A DNA stretch of 64,000 nt from Aminipila sp963524205 (GCA_963524205.1 CAURED010000004.1:1-64000), one strand, 5' to 3'. Shown: positions 7,450 through 17,012, counted from the first letter of the stretch. A program made the numbers and translations. The notes: a model not told the origin generated them from the letters alone.

Positions 7450-10400
7450 TTATTTCTCTTTCATAACCTCAAGAACTTTAATGGTTTCTTCCAGCTTATT
7501 GTTTTTTTCCATAGTATATCTAACCATAGGTTTTACACCTCCATGGATAAAGATTCTCATACCAAAGTTTCCTGATAATCTCGCATAAGCTTGTGCTTTA
7601 AGTGGATTATCTGGCGCAAAATCAAAAATAATTTTGTTTCCATCCTCATGTATCCTTGTAATGCACAATTTTTCTGCCATGGAACGTATTCTTGAAACCC
7701 TTACTAAATTCATAGTTTCTTTTGGAATTTCGCCAAATCGATCAATTAATTCATCAATAATCTCTTCTTCTCCATCTGCACTATCTATAGCTGCAATTTT
7801 TTTGTACATTTGAAGTTTAAGAACTTCATCTGCAATATATCTATCAGGTATATAAGCTGTAACCTGAAGTTCTATTGAAGCTTCTTCCCTATCAGGATTT
7901 ACAATTTCCCCGCCTAAAGCTCTCACCGCATCATCTACTAATTTGCAATAAAGCTCATAGCCAATCATCATCATATGCCCATGTTGTTCCATACCTAAGA
8001 GATTCCCTGCACCTCTTATTTCAAGGTCTCTCATGGCCACTTTAAATCCAGCGCCAAACTCTGTAAATTCCTTTATTGCACGTAGTCTTTTCTCCGCTAC
8101 TTCTGAAAGCACTTTATCCTTTTGAAACATTAGGTACGCATAAGAAAGTCGTGTACTTCTTCCAACCCTTCCTCTTAACTGGTAAAGCTGTGATAGACCT
8201 AATCTGTCAGCATCAAGCATAATTATAGTATTTGCATTAGGAATGTCTATACCTGACTCCACAATAGTAGTAGCCACAAGAACATTACTTTCATTATTTA
8301 TAAAGCGAATCATAATATCTTCCAGCTCATGCTCATTCATTTGCCCATGTGCAACTTCCACCTTTGCTTCTGGTACAAGCCGGTTAATCTGTGCCGCAAT
8401 CTTATTTATTCCAAGCACTCTGTTAAATATCACATATACCTGTCCATCTCGTGCAATTTCTCTTTCAATTGCAGTTCTGATTAATTCATCTTCCTGCTCA
8501 AGCACATAAGTCTGCACCGGATATCTCTCCTCAGGTGGTTCTTCTATAAGGCTCATATCTTTAATTCCAACTAACGACATATGAAGAGTTCTTGGAATAG
8601 GTGTTGCAGACATAGTTAAAACATCAACATTTTTTCTAAGCTGTTTTATTGCCTCCTTATGCTGAACTCCAAATCGTTGTTCTTCATCTATAACCAACAA
8701 ACCTAAATCTTTAAAGTTCACATCCTTGGAAAGCATTCTATGAGTACCAATAACCAAATCTACTGTACCCTTTTCTATTTCAGTTACAATCTCATCCTGT
8801 TGCCTGTCACTTCTAAATCTACAGAGCATTTCTACCTTAAAAGGGAATTTTTCAAATCTGTCTTTTAAAGTCATGTAATGCTGATTAGCCAATATAGTAG
8901 TAGGTACTAAAACAGCCGCCTGCTTTCCTTCTGCGACACATTTAAATAAAGCTCTCGCTGCAACCTCTGTTTTACCATACCCAACATCTCCACAAAGAAG
9001 TCTGTCCATTGCTATAGGATGTTCCATATCTGACTTTATTTCACGAATTGATCTTAACTGATCTGAAGTTTCCTGATATGGAAAACTATCTTCAAATTCC
9101 TTCTGCCAGACAGTATCTTCTGAAAACGCATACCCCTTTTCAATCTGTCTTGCTGCAGAAAGTTCAAGCAGTTCTTTTGCCATATTAGCGATAGCAGCCT
9201 TAGCCTTAGCTTTAGTTTTTTTCCATTCACTGCCTGACAGTTTATTTATTTTTGGTGTTGCTCCATCTGCGCTTACATACTTTTGAATTAAATCCATCTG
9301 CTCTACAGGCACATAAAGCATATCTTCTCCAGCATATTTTATCTTTAAGTAGTCTTTTTTAATTTTTTGTACAACAAGTTGCTCAATGCCCAGGAATTTA
9401 CCAATACCATGATTTTCATGAACTACAAAATCCCCTTTATGCATATCCGAAAAGCTTTGTATCGCCTTCCCTTTTGCTTTAGTACTTTTACCTCTGCTCT
9501 TACCTTGCTTTTGATTGGTGAAAATATCACCGTCCCAAATGTAGCATATTTTTTCTTCAGGAAATTCCATTCCTCCCGTAATACTGCCCTTTTTGAGAGT
9601 AATTTTTCCAATCAATTGGTTTCGCTCTATAAATTCTGTAAGATTTTCAACTCTTTCATCTGTAGAGCATACAATTGTAACTCTGTAATTTTCTTTAATA
9701 TATCTTTTTAGTGCTTCTGCAAGCAGATCCATTCTCCCATTAAAAACAGGCCCCTGCTTACTGATCACATTATGGAGTTCTGAAAGTTTAATATCGCCCT
9801 TTATTCTTTTTGGGAAAGGGGTAAACAAATATACTTCTGGCTGCTCATATAATTTATAATAATCCTTTTCATCTGAAAAAGATTTAAAATCTTTTGGTAT
9901 TACATATCCAGTTTCCAGTAGTACTTCAAAATCCAATTTAAATTCTTTTATTCGTGATTCTAATGCTTCAATTATCCTATCTGGATCGTCAATCATTACC
10001 AAGGAGTCTTTCCCCAGATACTCCCATAAATATGCCGTTTCATCGTAAAAGTAGTGAATATAATTTTCCAATAATTGAATATTTGTATTATTCTCTACAT
10101 ATTCCAGCAATTCATTTTTTCTTTTTTCAAGTTGCTGTAGTTTGTGAATTTCTTCTTTACTTTTTTCTTCTTTATTATCTAAGCGTTTTATATACGCAGA
10201 ATATTCTTTGTTGATTTTGTTTGCAGCTTTTGCAAAAATCTCTCCGTCATTTTGTAAGAGTTCTGCCGGAAAAATCCCTATGCTTTTTAAATTCTTCAAT
10301 GCCCGTTGAGTATCTAAATCAAAAGCCCTTATGGAGTCTACCTCTATGTCAAAAAGCTCTATTCTATATGGATTTTCAGCATCAGGAGTAAAAACATCTA

Positions 10401-10875
10401 TTATACTCCCACGAATACTAAACTGTCCTTTTGCATCCACCATAGGAACTCTTTCATACCCCATAGAGGACAATCTCTGTTTGAGTTCATCTAAATTTAT
10501 TTCGTCTCCAACATCTAACTTTATAGCATTTTCTTTAAAATAAGCTACAGGCGCCATCTTTTTTAATACAGCAGCAATTGGTGCAACAATAAAACAATCT
10601 TCCTTAGTTGCCATTGCTTTTAATATCTTTAAGCGTTCTAGAAGATCATGGTGTGTCTTTGCCTCATACCTAAGAAAAATCTCTCCCGCATCAGGCATTA
10701 CATAGACATTTTTATGTGCAAAAAAAGACAGGTCCTCCCCTAGCCTCTTTGCTTTAATTACAGAGGATGTTACGACTAAAGTAGGTCCAACATTTTTCCC
10801 TGCAATATAAGCACAGGCAGGTGCTACCCGTCCTTCCGATATTCCGGATATATTTATGATTCTATTATCATTCAT
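7450..10875 (-). CDS. mfd: Transcription-repair coupling factor Mfd
   Basis: Mfd is a DNA translocase that displaces stalled RNA polymerase and recruits UvrA. The 1141-residue protein has the expected order: UvrB-like N-terminal region, RNA-polymerase-interacting CarD-like domain (MHKGDFVVHENHGIGKFLG, about residue 480), RecG-like helicase with Walker A GDVGYGKTEVA near 620 and Walker B VIDEEQRFG, SATPIPRT, helicase C with QLRGRVGRS, and the C-terminal TRCF domain. Its first codons overlap the end of pth, so it is cotranslated in the murC-mfd run. Confidence 0.97.
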   Translation of the reverse strand: MNDNRIINISGISEGRVAPACAYIAGKNVGPTLVVTSSVIKAKRLGEDLSFFAHKNVYVMPDAGEIFLRYEAKTHHDLLERLKILKAMATKEDCFIVAPIAAVLKKMAPVAYFKENAIKLDVGDEINLDELKQRLSSMGYERVPMVDAKGQFSIRGSIIDVFTPDAENPYRIELFDIEVDSIRAFDLDTQRALKNLKSIGIFPAELLQNDGEIFAKAANKINKEYSAYIKRLDNKEEKSKEEIHKLQQLEKRKNELLEYVENNTNIQLLENYIHYFYDETAYLWEYLGKDSLVMIDDPDRIIEALESRIKEFKLDFEVLLETGYVIPKDFKSFSDEKDYYKLYEQPEVYLFTPFPKRIKGDIKLSELHNVISKQGPVFNGRMDLLAEALKRYIKENYRVTIVCSTDERVENLTEFIERNQLIGKITLKKGSITGGMEFPEEKICYIWDGDIFTNQKQGKSRGKSTKAKGKAIQSFSDMHKGDFVVHENHGIGKFLGIEQLVVQKIKKDYLKIKYAGEDMLYVPVEQMDLIQKYVSADGATPKINKLSGSEWKKTKAKAKAAIANMAKELLELSAARQIEKGYAFSEDTVWQKEFEDSFPYQETSDQLRSIREIKSDMEHPIAMDRLLCGDVGYGKTEVAARALFKCVAEGKQAAVLVPTTILANQHYMTLKDRFEKFPFKVEMLCRFRSDRQQDEIVTEIEKGTVDLVIGTHRMLSKDVNFKDLGLLVIDEEQRFGVQHKEAIKQLRKNVDVLTMSATPIPRTLHMSLVGIKDMSLIEEPPEERYPVQTYVLEQEDELIRTAIEREIARDGQVYVIFNRVLGINKIAAQINRLVPEAKVEVAHGQMNEHELEDIMIRFINNESNVLVATTIVESGIDIPNANTIIMLDADRLGLSQLYQLRGRVGRSTRLSYAYLMFQKDKVLSEVAEKRLRAIKEFTEFGAGFKVAMRDLEIRGAGNLLGMEQHGHMMMIGYELYCKLVDDAVRALGGEIVNPDREEASIELQVTAYIPDRYIADEVLKLQMYKKIAAIDSADGEEEIIDELIDRFGEIPKETMNLVRVSRIRSMAEKLCITRIHEDGNKIIFDFAPDNPLKAQAYARLSGNFGMRIFIHGGVKPMVRYTMEKNNKLEETIKVLEVMKEK

Positions 10876-11458
10876 TACCCTTCTCTTCTCCTACGACTCC
10901 TTTTGTATTGTATTCATTCATAGCCTTATCTATGCCAAATTGTAAAAAACACTCTATGGCATCAGCTGTATGAACAACAGCTCTTTCAAAAATCTCTTTT
11001 TCTCCTTTGGAGAAGCCGCCAACAACAAAATCCTTTAAATCTGCACCTCTATTATTACCCATGCCGATTCTTATTCTCGGGAATTGATCTGATTGTAAAT
11101 CATATACCACAGATCTCATACCATTATGAGTACCTGCACTTCCTTTTTTCCGAATTCTTACACTTCCCGTTGGTATATCAATATCATCATAAATTACCAA
11201 TAAATTCTCAATATCTACTTTATAATATTCCATAACTTCATGCACAGAATTACCACTGAGATTCATATAAGTCTGTGGCTTCACTAATAAAACTTTTTGG
11301 CCGGAGATATTTCCTTCTCCGACCAAAGCTTTATGTTTTATTTTTGTAATTTTAATTCCATGCCTGTCAGCTAGATAATCCAAGGTAATAAACCCGATAT
11401 TGTGTCTTGTATTTTCATACTTTTTTCCTGGATTCCCAAGTCCAACAATTACATACAT
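10868..11458 (-). CDS. pth: Peptidyl-tRNA hydrolase
   Basis: Pth frees tRNA from prematurely released peptidyl-tRNA. The 196-residue protein shows the family signatures IVGLGNPGKKYENTRHN, which contains the catalytic histidine, and the KPQTYMNLSG and VIYDDIDIPTGSVRIRKKGS motifs, as well as GTHNGMRS. It lies between prs and mfd, an order conserved across Firmicutes, and overlaps mfd by eight bases. Confidence 0.97.
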   Translation of the reverse strand: MYVIVGLGNPGKKYENTRHNIGFITLDYLADRHGIKITKIKHKALVGEGNISGQKVLLVKPQTYMNLSGNSVHEVMEYYKVDIENLLVIYDDIDIPTGSVRIRKKGSAGTHNGMRSVVYDLQSDQFPRIRIGMGNNRGADLKDFVVGGFSKGEKEIFERAVVHTADAIECFLQFGIDKAMNEYNTKGVVGEEKGNE

Positions 11459-11487
11459 ATTTTTATACTATCCCTTTATATATATTA

Positions 11488-12438
11488 TTAATCAAAAAGC
11501 TTACTGATTGAATCATTTGTAAATATTCTCATCATAGCTTCAGCAAATAATGGTGCTACCGAAAGAACTTTAATTTTATCAATTATTTTTTCTTCAGGAA
11601 TAGGTGTAGTATTTAGAAGAACAAGTTCTTTTATAGCGGAATCAGCAATTCTTTCTATAGCCGGCCCAGAAAGAATAGGATGTGTAGCACACGCATATAC
11701 TTCTTTTGCCCCAAGGTCTTTTAATGCATTTGCAGCATTTGCGATGGTACCTGCTGTATCAATCATGTCATCTACAAGAATTGCAGTTTTTCCTTCAATA
11801 TCACCAATAATGTTCATAATTTCTGACTTATTTGGTTCAGGTCTTCTCTTATCAACTATTGCAATCGGTGCATTTAAAGGCTGCGCCATATTTCTTGCTC
11901 TTGTAACACTTCCATGATCTGGAGAAACAATAACCAAATCTTCAAGATTCTTACCTTGAAAATACTTAACTAAAATAGGCATGCCAACTAAATGATCAAC
12001 AGGAATATTAAAATAACCCTGAATCTGTGCAGCATGTAAATCCATGGTAACGACTCTATCAGCTCCTGCAGCTACAAGAAGGTCTGCTACCAGCTTTGCT
12101 GTAATTGGGTCTCTTGCCTTTGCTTTTCTATCCTGACGAGCATAACCATAATAAGGAATAACTGCATTAATTCTTCCTGCTGATGCTCTCTTCATAGCAT
12201 CTATCATAATTAATACTTCCATAAGGCTATTATTTACAGGTCCACAAGTTGGCTGAACAATGTAAGTGTCAATACCTCTTACTGTTTCCCATAGATTTAC
12301 TGAGATTTCTCCATCACTAAAGGTACTCACTGTAGCCTTACCTAATGGTTTTCCCATAATCTTGGCAATTTCTTCCGCTAATGCTGGATGTGAATTACCT
12401 GTAAAAATTTTAAAATCTGAAAATGCTCCGCTCTTCAT
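11488..12438 (-). CDS. prs: Ribose-phosphate pyrophosphokinase (PRPP synthetase)
   Basis: Prs makes PRPP from ribose-5-phosphate and ATP for nucleotide, histidine and tryptophan synthesis. This class I enzyme of 316 residues shows the metal-binding DLHAAQIQGYF, the flexible loop DKRRPEPN, and the PRPP-binding LVDDMIDTAGT. It sits between the glmU fragment and pth in the usual Firmicute order, about 100 bases after glmU. Confidence 0.97.
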   Translation of the reverse strand: MKSGAFSDFKIFTGNSHPALAEEIAKIMGKPLGKATVSTFSDGEISVNLWETVRGIDTYIVQPTCGPVNNSLMEVLIMIDAMKRASAGRINAVIPYYGYARQDRKAKARDPITAKLVADLLVAAGADRVVTMDLHAAQIQGYFNIPVDHLVGMPILVKYFQGKNLEDLVIVSPDHGSVTRARNMAQPLNAPIAIVDKRRPEPNKSEIMNIIGDIEGKTAILVDDMIDTAGTIANAANALKDLGAKEVYACATHPILSGPAIERIADSAIKELVLLNTTPIPEEKIIDKIKVLSVAPLFAEAMMRIFTNDSISKLFD

Positions 12439-12539
12439 TTGTTTACTACACCTCTTTCTGTTTTAATCAATAGCTTCTTTGTAATAATATATTTAATTCC
12501 TAAATAGAATATAAAACTTCGTTTTCATCCATATCAAAA

Positions 12540-13241
12540 TTATTTGTCTTTTTTCTTTAATAATCCTCTACGTTCTACCCAGCCTTCAATTATTTTTTCT
12601 TTAGCACGGGCTACATAAAGTGAACCTTTGGGAACATTTTTAGTAACCGTACTTCCTGCTGCAACATATGCACCTTCCTCAACCGTTACAGGTGAAATAA
12701 GATTAGTATTACAGCCAATAAAAGCTCCATCTCCTATAACTGAACGATGTTTGTTTTTTCCATCATAATTTACAAATACCACGCCACATCCAAGATTCAC
12801 ATCTTTACCCACATCAGAATCCCCAATGTAAGTTAAGTGGGAAGCTTTTGCGCCATCACCCATACTTGAGTTTTTAACTTCAACAAAATCTCCAACTTTA
12901 CAATGGCTGCCAATATTGCTATTTGGTCTAAGATAAGCAAAAGGTCCTACCTTAGTGTCGTTTCCAACAGAACTTTCTGTAATAAGAGAAGTCTGAATAT
13001 CAGTGCGATCTCCGATCGTAGAATCTACAATTCTAGAATTTTGTCCAATGACACAGTCAACACCGATTATAACTCTACCTTCCAGTGTAACGCAAGGATA
13101 AATTACAGTTCCTTTTCCAATGCTTACTTCTGGCCCTATGTAGGCATTTCTTATATCTACAAATTCCACTCCATTTTCCAAGTGTTTTTTATTAATTTCT
13201 AGTCTTTCCGTTTCTAACTTTAGACATTCATCCATTGTCAT
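12540..13241 (-). CDS. glmU: Stand-alone GlmU acetyltransferase (left-handed beta-helix) domain
   Basis: The 233 residues match only the C-terminal half of bifunctional GlmU, the domain that acetylates glucosamine-1-phosphate. The linker-like start CLKLETERLEINKKHLENGV is followed by hexapeptide repeats of a left-handed beta-helix, including GPFAYLRPNSNIG, GDFVEVKN, SHLTYIGDSDVG and VNYDGKNKH, which carry the acetyl-CoA and substrate residues. The N-terminal uridylyltransferase domain is absent: the upstream gene is an intact murC ending 11 bases earlier. Another protein must therefore supply UDP-GlcNAc pyrophosphorylase activity. The position next to prs is that of glmU. Confidence 0.85.
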   Translation of the reverse strand: MTMDECLKLETERLEINKKHLENGVEFVDIRNAYIGPEVSIGKGTVIYPCVTLEGRVIIGVDCVIGQNSRIVDSTIGDRTDIQTSLITESSVGNDTKVGPFAYLRPNSNIGSHCKVGDFVEVKNSSMGDGAKASHLTYIGDSDVGKDVNLGCGVVFVNYDGKNKHRSVIGDGAFIGCNTNLISPVTVEEGAYVAAGSTVTKNVPKGSLYVARAKEKIIEGWVERRGLLKKKDK

Positions 13242-13251
13242 GATTTTAACA

Positions 13252-14640
13252 TTATCTCCTTCTGTCTTTTTCTAAAATAATTTCTGCAACTTTATAAATA
13301 TCGCCTGCGCCCATTGTAATAACTAAATCACCACTCTGAGCATTATTTATTACAAAATTAGCAATTTCATCAAAATCACTGAAATAATAAACGTCTTTAG
13401 CCGGATTAGCTCTTTTTATTTCATTTACTAATTCCTTTGAACTTATTTTATATACGTTTTTCTCTCTGGCTGCATAAATTTCAGTCATTACTATTTTATC
13501 TGCTTTTTCAAAAGACTCTGCAAACTCATCAAATAAAGCTAGTGTCCTGGTATACGTATGCGGTTGGAATAAACACCACAAATCATTATGCGGGATGTTT
13601 TGAGCCGCCGAAAGTGTTGCTTTAATTTCTGTTGGATGATGCGCATAGTCATCTACAATCTGAATATTGTCTGAAGTAATACCTATAACATCAAATCTAC
13701 GTTGAGTACCAGTATAACTTTCTAATGTTGATACAATATCATCAATATCTACTCCTAGCGAATGACAGCACGCAAAAGAAGCAAGCGCATTCAAAATATT
13801 GTGCTCGCCTGGTATTGATAACTGAATTGTACATAATCTGTTTCCATTGCTATTAACATAGAACTGCGGCATTCCAAAAGAATTAAATATTATCTCTGTA
13901 ACGTAATACGTACAGTTTTCATTAAATCCAAAAGTTACAGCATTTGGTAAATCTTTTATAATGCCATTTACGAAAGGATTTGCTTCATAGGCGATTATCT
14001 TGCCGTCTTCACCTATAAGATCAGCAAATTTTTTAAAGGAACTTACTATATGGTCTATATCTTTAAAATAATCCAAATGATCTGAATCTATATTAAGTAT
14101 AATCTCAATTTTTGGTCTTAAATTCAGGAAACTATCCATGTATTCACAAGCTTCCGTAATAAAAAATTCACTCTGCCCTACTTTTACATTTCCACCAATC
14201 TCAGATAAATTCCCGCCTACCAAGATAGTAGGATCCTTTTGTGCTTTTTCTAAAATCAATGAAATCATAGAAGTTGTAGTTGTTTTACCATGAGTTCCGG
14301 ATACTGCAATGCTATTTTTATACTCTGACATAAGTACCCCTAATATAGTTGCCCTTGTTACTGCCGGAATATTTAACTCTGCTGCTCTTAACATTTCAGG
14401 ATTATCCTGTGTTACAGCTGCAGAATATACCACTAAATCCGCCCCATCAACGTTCTTTTCTCTTTGTCCCAAAAAAATATGGGCACCCTTTGCAATCAGT
14501 CTATCTGTTATTTCACTCTCTTTCATATCAGATCCTGAAACAGTATACCCTCTATCAAGTAAAATCTCAGCAATGGCACTAAGTCCTATGCCTCCGATTC
14601 CTATGCAGTGTATATGATTATAATCGGATAAATTTATCAC
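13252..14640 (-). CDS. murC: UDP-N-acetylmuramate--L-alanine ligase
   Basis: MurC adds the first amino acid of the peptidoglycan stem peptide. The 462-residue protein has the N-terminal Rossmann motif IHCIGIGGIGLSAIAEIL, the ATP P-loop SGTHGKTTTTSM, and the C-terminal domain with DDYAHHPTEIKATLSAA. It starts with GTG at 14640, preceded by GGAGG. It appears to head the minus-strand run murC-glmU-prs-pth-mfd, which joins cell-wall precursor synthesis to housekeeping genes. Confidence 0.95.
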   Translation of the reverse strand: MINLSDYNHIHCIGIGGIGLSAIAEILLDRGYTVSGSDMKESEITDRLIAKGAHIFLGQREKNVDGADLVVYSAAVTQDNPEMLRAAELNIPAVTRATILGVLMSEYKNSIAVSGTHGKTTTTSMISLILEKAQKDPTILVGGNLSEIGGNVKVGQSEFFITEACEYMDSFLNLRPKIEIILNIDSDHLDYFKDIDHIVSSFKKFADLIGEDGKIIAYEANPFVNGIIKDLPNAVTFGFNENCTYYVTEIIFNSFGMPQFYVNSNGNRLCTIQLSIPGEHNILNALASFACCHSLGVDIDDIVSTLESYTGTQRRFDVIGITSDNIQIVDDYAHHPTEIKATLSAAQNIPHNDLWCLFQPHTYTRTLALFDEFAESFEKADKIVMTEIYAAREKNVYKISSKELVNEIKRANPAKDVYYFSDFDEIANFVINNAQSGDLVITMGAGDIYKVAEIILEKDRRR

Positions 14641-14702
14641 AGTTTATGCCTCCAATATATATATTTAATTTTGATTAGGCCCTACTTAACCCATCATGGT
14701 TC

Positions 14703-14779
14703 ATTATACCATAAATTGCCCAAAAAAATCCCACATTTTATTAAAATATTATATGATTTTATTCGTTTATGGTATAATA
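14703..14779. promoter_or_regulatory. Divergent murC/purR promoter region with inverted repeat
   Basis: TTATACCATAAA (14705-14716 region) and TTTATGGTATAA (14766-14777 region) form a 12-bp inverted repeat about 50 bp apart. Each arm includes a TATAAT-like -10 box, one reading left towards murC and one reading right towards purR. No good -35 box is seen for either, so activation or repression by a protein bound to this repeat is possible. Confidence 0.45.
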
Positions 14780-14815
14780 AGAAATATATATACTTTACTA
14801 TTTAGGAGGACTTTC

Positions 14816-15625
14816 ATGAAAAGAGCTGAACGTGTTGCTGCAATAATTAAAATTTTATCCGAAACTCCAAACAAATCATATAGTCTAAACTACTTTTGCA
14901 ATCTATTTGGAGCCGCAAAATCAAGTATAAGCGAAGATTTACAAACTGCAAGACAAACGCTTCAGTCCGTAAACCTAGGAATTATACAAACTACTTCCGG
15001 AGCTGGTGGTGGTGTAAAATATATTCCTTATATCTCTGATGAAGACTGCAAACTGCTTCAAGAAGAATTATGTGAAAAACTCAGAGATGGCAGTAGAATT
15101 TTGGGCGGTGGTTTTTTGTATACTTCTGATATTATGTTTGATTCCAATTTAGTTAGACAGGTAGCTACTGTATTTGCAAGAAAATTTCAGGATTACAAGG
15201 CAGAATATATTGCAACTATAGAAACCAAAGGGATTCCTATTGCAACTATGACAGCACATATGCTAAACCTTCCGATGATAGTTACCAGACGCGAAAGCAA
15301 AATATCTGAAGGTTCTACTTTAAGTATAAATTATTTTTCAGGTTCATCTGATCGAGTACAAAAAATGTCAGTATCTAAACGAGCTGTAGTTCCTGGTTCA
15401 AAAGCGATCATCATTGACGACTTCATGCGTGCAGGAGGCAGTGTAAAAGGAATTAAGGATATATTAGGTGAGTTTGATGTAGAAATTGTTGGAACAGGTA
15501 TAGTCATTGCATCAACAGAGCCTGAGAAAAAAAAGATACAGGATTATTGCACATTATTGTATCTAGGCAACGTGGATGAAAACACTAAGGAAATTGAGGT
15601 TTATAGTAATTGTCAGATTTTTTAA
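14816..15625 (+). CDS. purR: Purine operon repressor PurR
   Basis: Firmicute PurR is a PRPP-responsive repressor of purine genes. The 269-residue protein has an N-terminal winged-helix region (MKRAERVAAIIKILSETPNK) and a phosphoribosyltransferase-like domain with the PRPP-binding loop AIIIDDFMRAGGS. I use ATG 14816, which follows AGGAGGA; the frame is open 40 codons upstream but that part lacks a ribosome site and covers the promoter. It lies directly upstream of spoVG, an arrangement also found in Bacillus. Confidence 0.93.
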   Translation: MKRAERVAAIIKILSETPNKSYSLNYFCNLFGAAKSSISEDLQTARQTLQSVNLGIIQTTSGAGGGVKYIPYISDEDCKLLQEELCEKLRDGSRILGGGFLYTSDIMFDSNLVRQVATVFARKFQDYKAEYIATIETKGIPIATMTAHMLNLPMIVTRRESKISEGSTLSINYFSGSSDRVQKMSVSKRAVVPGSKAIIIDDFMRAGGSVKGIKDILGEFDVEIVGTGIVIASTEPEKKKIQDYCTLLYLGNVDENTKEIEVYSNCQIF

Positions 15626-15653
15626 AAAATACATATTTTTTAGTCAAAACCCC

Positions 15654-15682
15654 TTGTATTTTTTTGGTTGTTATTGTATAAT
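15654..15682 (+). promoter_or_regulatory. Promoter of spoVG
   Basis: TTGTAT (15654-15659) and TATAAT (15677-15682) are spaced 17 bp apart, about 70 bases upstream of the spoVG start codon. Confidence 0.6.
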
Positions 15683-15753
15683 ACTGGCAAATATCTATTT
15701 TTCAAAAAATGCGCAGCATAATGTTTTGTGGCATGAAAGGATGGTGACCAGAT

Positions 15754-16038
15754 TTGAATATTACTGATGTAAGGGTTCGTAAGGTTAATGATGATGGTAA
15801 GATGAAGGCTGTTGTTTCAGTTACTTTTGATGATGAGTTTGTCGTACACGATATAAAAATCATTGAGGGTCAAAATGGATTGTTTATTGCAATGCCTAGT
15901 AGAAAGATGGGTGAAGGAGACTTTAGGGATATCGCTCATCCACTTATCTCTGAAACAAGAAATAAAATTAAAGATGCAATCTTCGCTGAATATGAAAAAG
16001 TTTTGGAAGAAAAGATTGACATTGCACCGGCTGAGTAA
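15754..16038 (+). CDS. spoVG: Septation/regulatory protein SpoVG
   Basis: SpoVG is a small nucleic-acid-binding regulator that affects sporulation, septation and virulence genes in Firmicutes. The 94-residue protein matches the family along its length: NITDVRVRKVNDDGKMKAVV, then FVVHDIKIIEGQNGLFIAMPSRK and the HPLISETRNKI segment. It starts with TTG at 15754 after AAAGGATGG. Two hairpins follow. Confidence 0.95.
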   Translation: MNITDVRVRKVNDDGKMKAVVSVTFDDEFVVHDIKIIEGQNGLFIAMPSRKMGEGDFRDIAHPLISETRNKIKDAIFAEYEKVLEEKIDIAPAE

Positions 16039-16082
16039 TATTGCAGTATAGGTTACATAGTTATTATAATGTTTTTAAATTA

Positions 16083-16117
16083 TAGAGGAGCATTTTTATA
16101 TTTGCCTCCTCTTTTTC
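16083..16117 (+). terminator. Terminator after spoVG
   Basis: AGAGGAG and CTCCTCT arms are followed directly by TTTTTCTTT. Confidence 0.7.
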
Positions 16118-16150
16118 TTTATGTCAATTTTAATCATAAAAACAGATACC

Positions 16151-16181
16151 AAAAGAGCCGGCATAATCCGGCTCTTTTAGC
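16151..16181. terminator. Second terminator, bidirectional
   Basis: AAAAGAGCCGG (16151-16161) pairs perfectly with CCGGCTCTTTT (16168-16178) around a six-base loop. It can end both the spoVG transcript and the convergent small gene at 16278. Confidence 0.8.
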
Positions 16182-16277
16182 TTTATCATTTATTTTTTAT
16201 AACTTTGAGGAAGTTAACCATTTAATAACGCATTTGCGTTACATTTCGCTATTTTCTATTTATATAGCTATTTTAAG

Positions 16278-16514
16278 TTACATTCTTATAATGTCAGTAT
16301 CTTTATTCTGCATGCCTTTTAACAGACTATACTGTTCAGTAATATAATCAGCAACATCATCCTTTTCAGCATTTACGCCACAATCTTCTAAGTCCTTACA
16401 CATTAAATCTGCATATGTGTTTAAAACCTCTTGAAGTGTCATCAGTGTTGTTACTCCTGAAACACATATATGAGCGAAACAGTGTTTATAAGCTTCGTTT
16501 ATTCTCTTTGTCAT
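16278..16514 (-). CDS. Small protein of unknown function
   Basis: I do not recognise this 78-residue protein. It starts at ATG 16514 (MTKRINEAYKHC) eight bases after GGAGG; an upstream ATG five codons earlier has no ribosome site. It is predicted helical and acidic, with cysteines in KHCFAHICVSG and a DVADYITEQYSLLKG C-terminal helix. It is monocistronic, with the sigma-54 regulator region upstream on the other strand. The good ribosome site and clean frame support a real gene. Confidence 0.6.
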   Translation of the reverse strand: MTKRINEAYKHCFAHICVSGVTTLMTLQEVLNTYADLMCKDLEDCGVNAEKDDVADYITEQYSLLKGMQNKDTDIIRM

Positions 16515-16782
16515 TTTAATTACCTCCATCTATTCATTTATTTTTATCTTTTTATGTATTAATAATAACTGTCATATTCTTTGCCAATATATATAGCAAT
16601 TATTGTGCCAACCCTTTTATAATTATTTTCCTATTATTTTATAAACTTTATTAAAACCTTGTAATTAAGCCATTTTATTCTTAATAAATCCTTTATTAAA
16701 ATTATTTTATTTAATCTTGTTAAAATTGGTAAATACTTTTATGGAATCCAAACGAATAATTTTTCATATTTTTATGGTTTTT

Positions 16783-16924
16783 GATTCGGAATCGATTCGT
16801 TATTTTTGATTTTGATTCGAAATCGATTCGAACAACTTTATTATTTTGCTTTATATATAAATTTTATATAAATTTTATTGCTTTTTTGAAGATTTTATGG
16901 TATTTTTGATTCGAAATCGATTCG
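16783..16924. repeat. Three 17-bp palindromic repeats upstream of the sigma-54 activator gene
   Basis: GATTCGRAATCGATTCG occurs at 16783-16799 (R=G), 16814-16830 (R=A) and 16908-16924 (R=A). Start-to-start distances of 31 and 94 bp are close to three and nine helical turns, so a bound protein would lie on one DNA face. They lie 90-230 bp upstream of the 17013 start codon, in an otherwise featureless AT-rich gap from 16515 to 17012. I infer enhancer-type binding sites, probably for the adjacent activator itself. No convincing TGGCAC-N5-TTGC sigma-54 promoter is visible here. Confidence 0.65.
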
Positions 16925-17012
16925 CAAGGTGGCGATCTATTCCGCAAGTTAGTATTAAACAATACGCAAACTAATTTTTACTTTTCTGCATTGAAGTGAA
17001 GGAGGCTGTCTT

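Noticed and set aside
14696..14815. N-terminal extension of purR
   Set aside because: It would cover the promoter region, has no ribosome site and is not part of the PurR family length.
16900..16950. Sigma-54 promoter near AGGTGGCGATCTATTCCGCAA upstream of 17013
   Set aside because: The GG and GC dinucleotides are 11 bases apart where sigma-54 needs 10, and the rest does not match.
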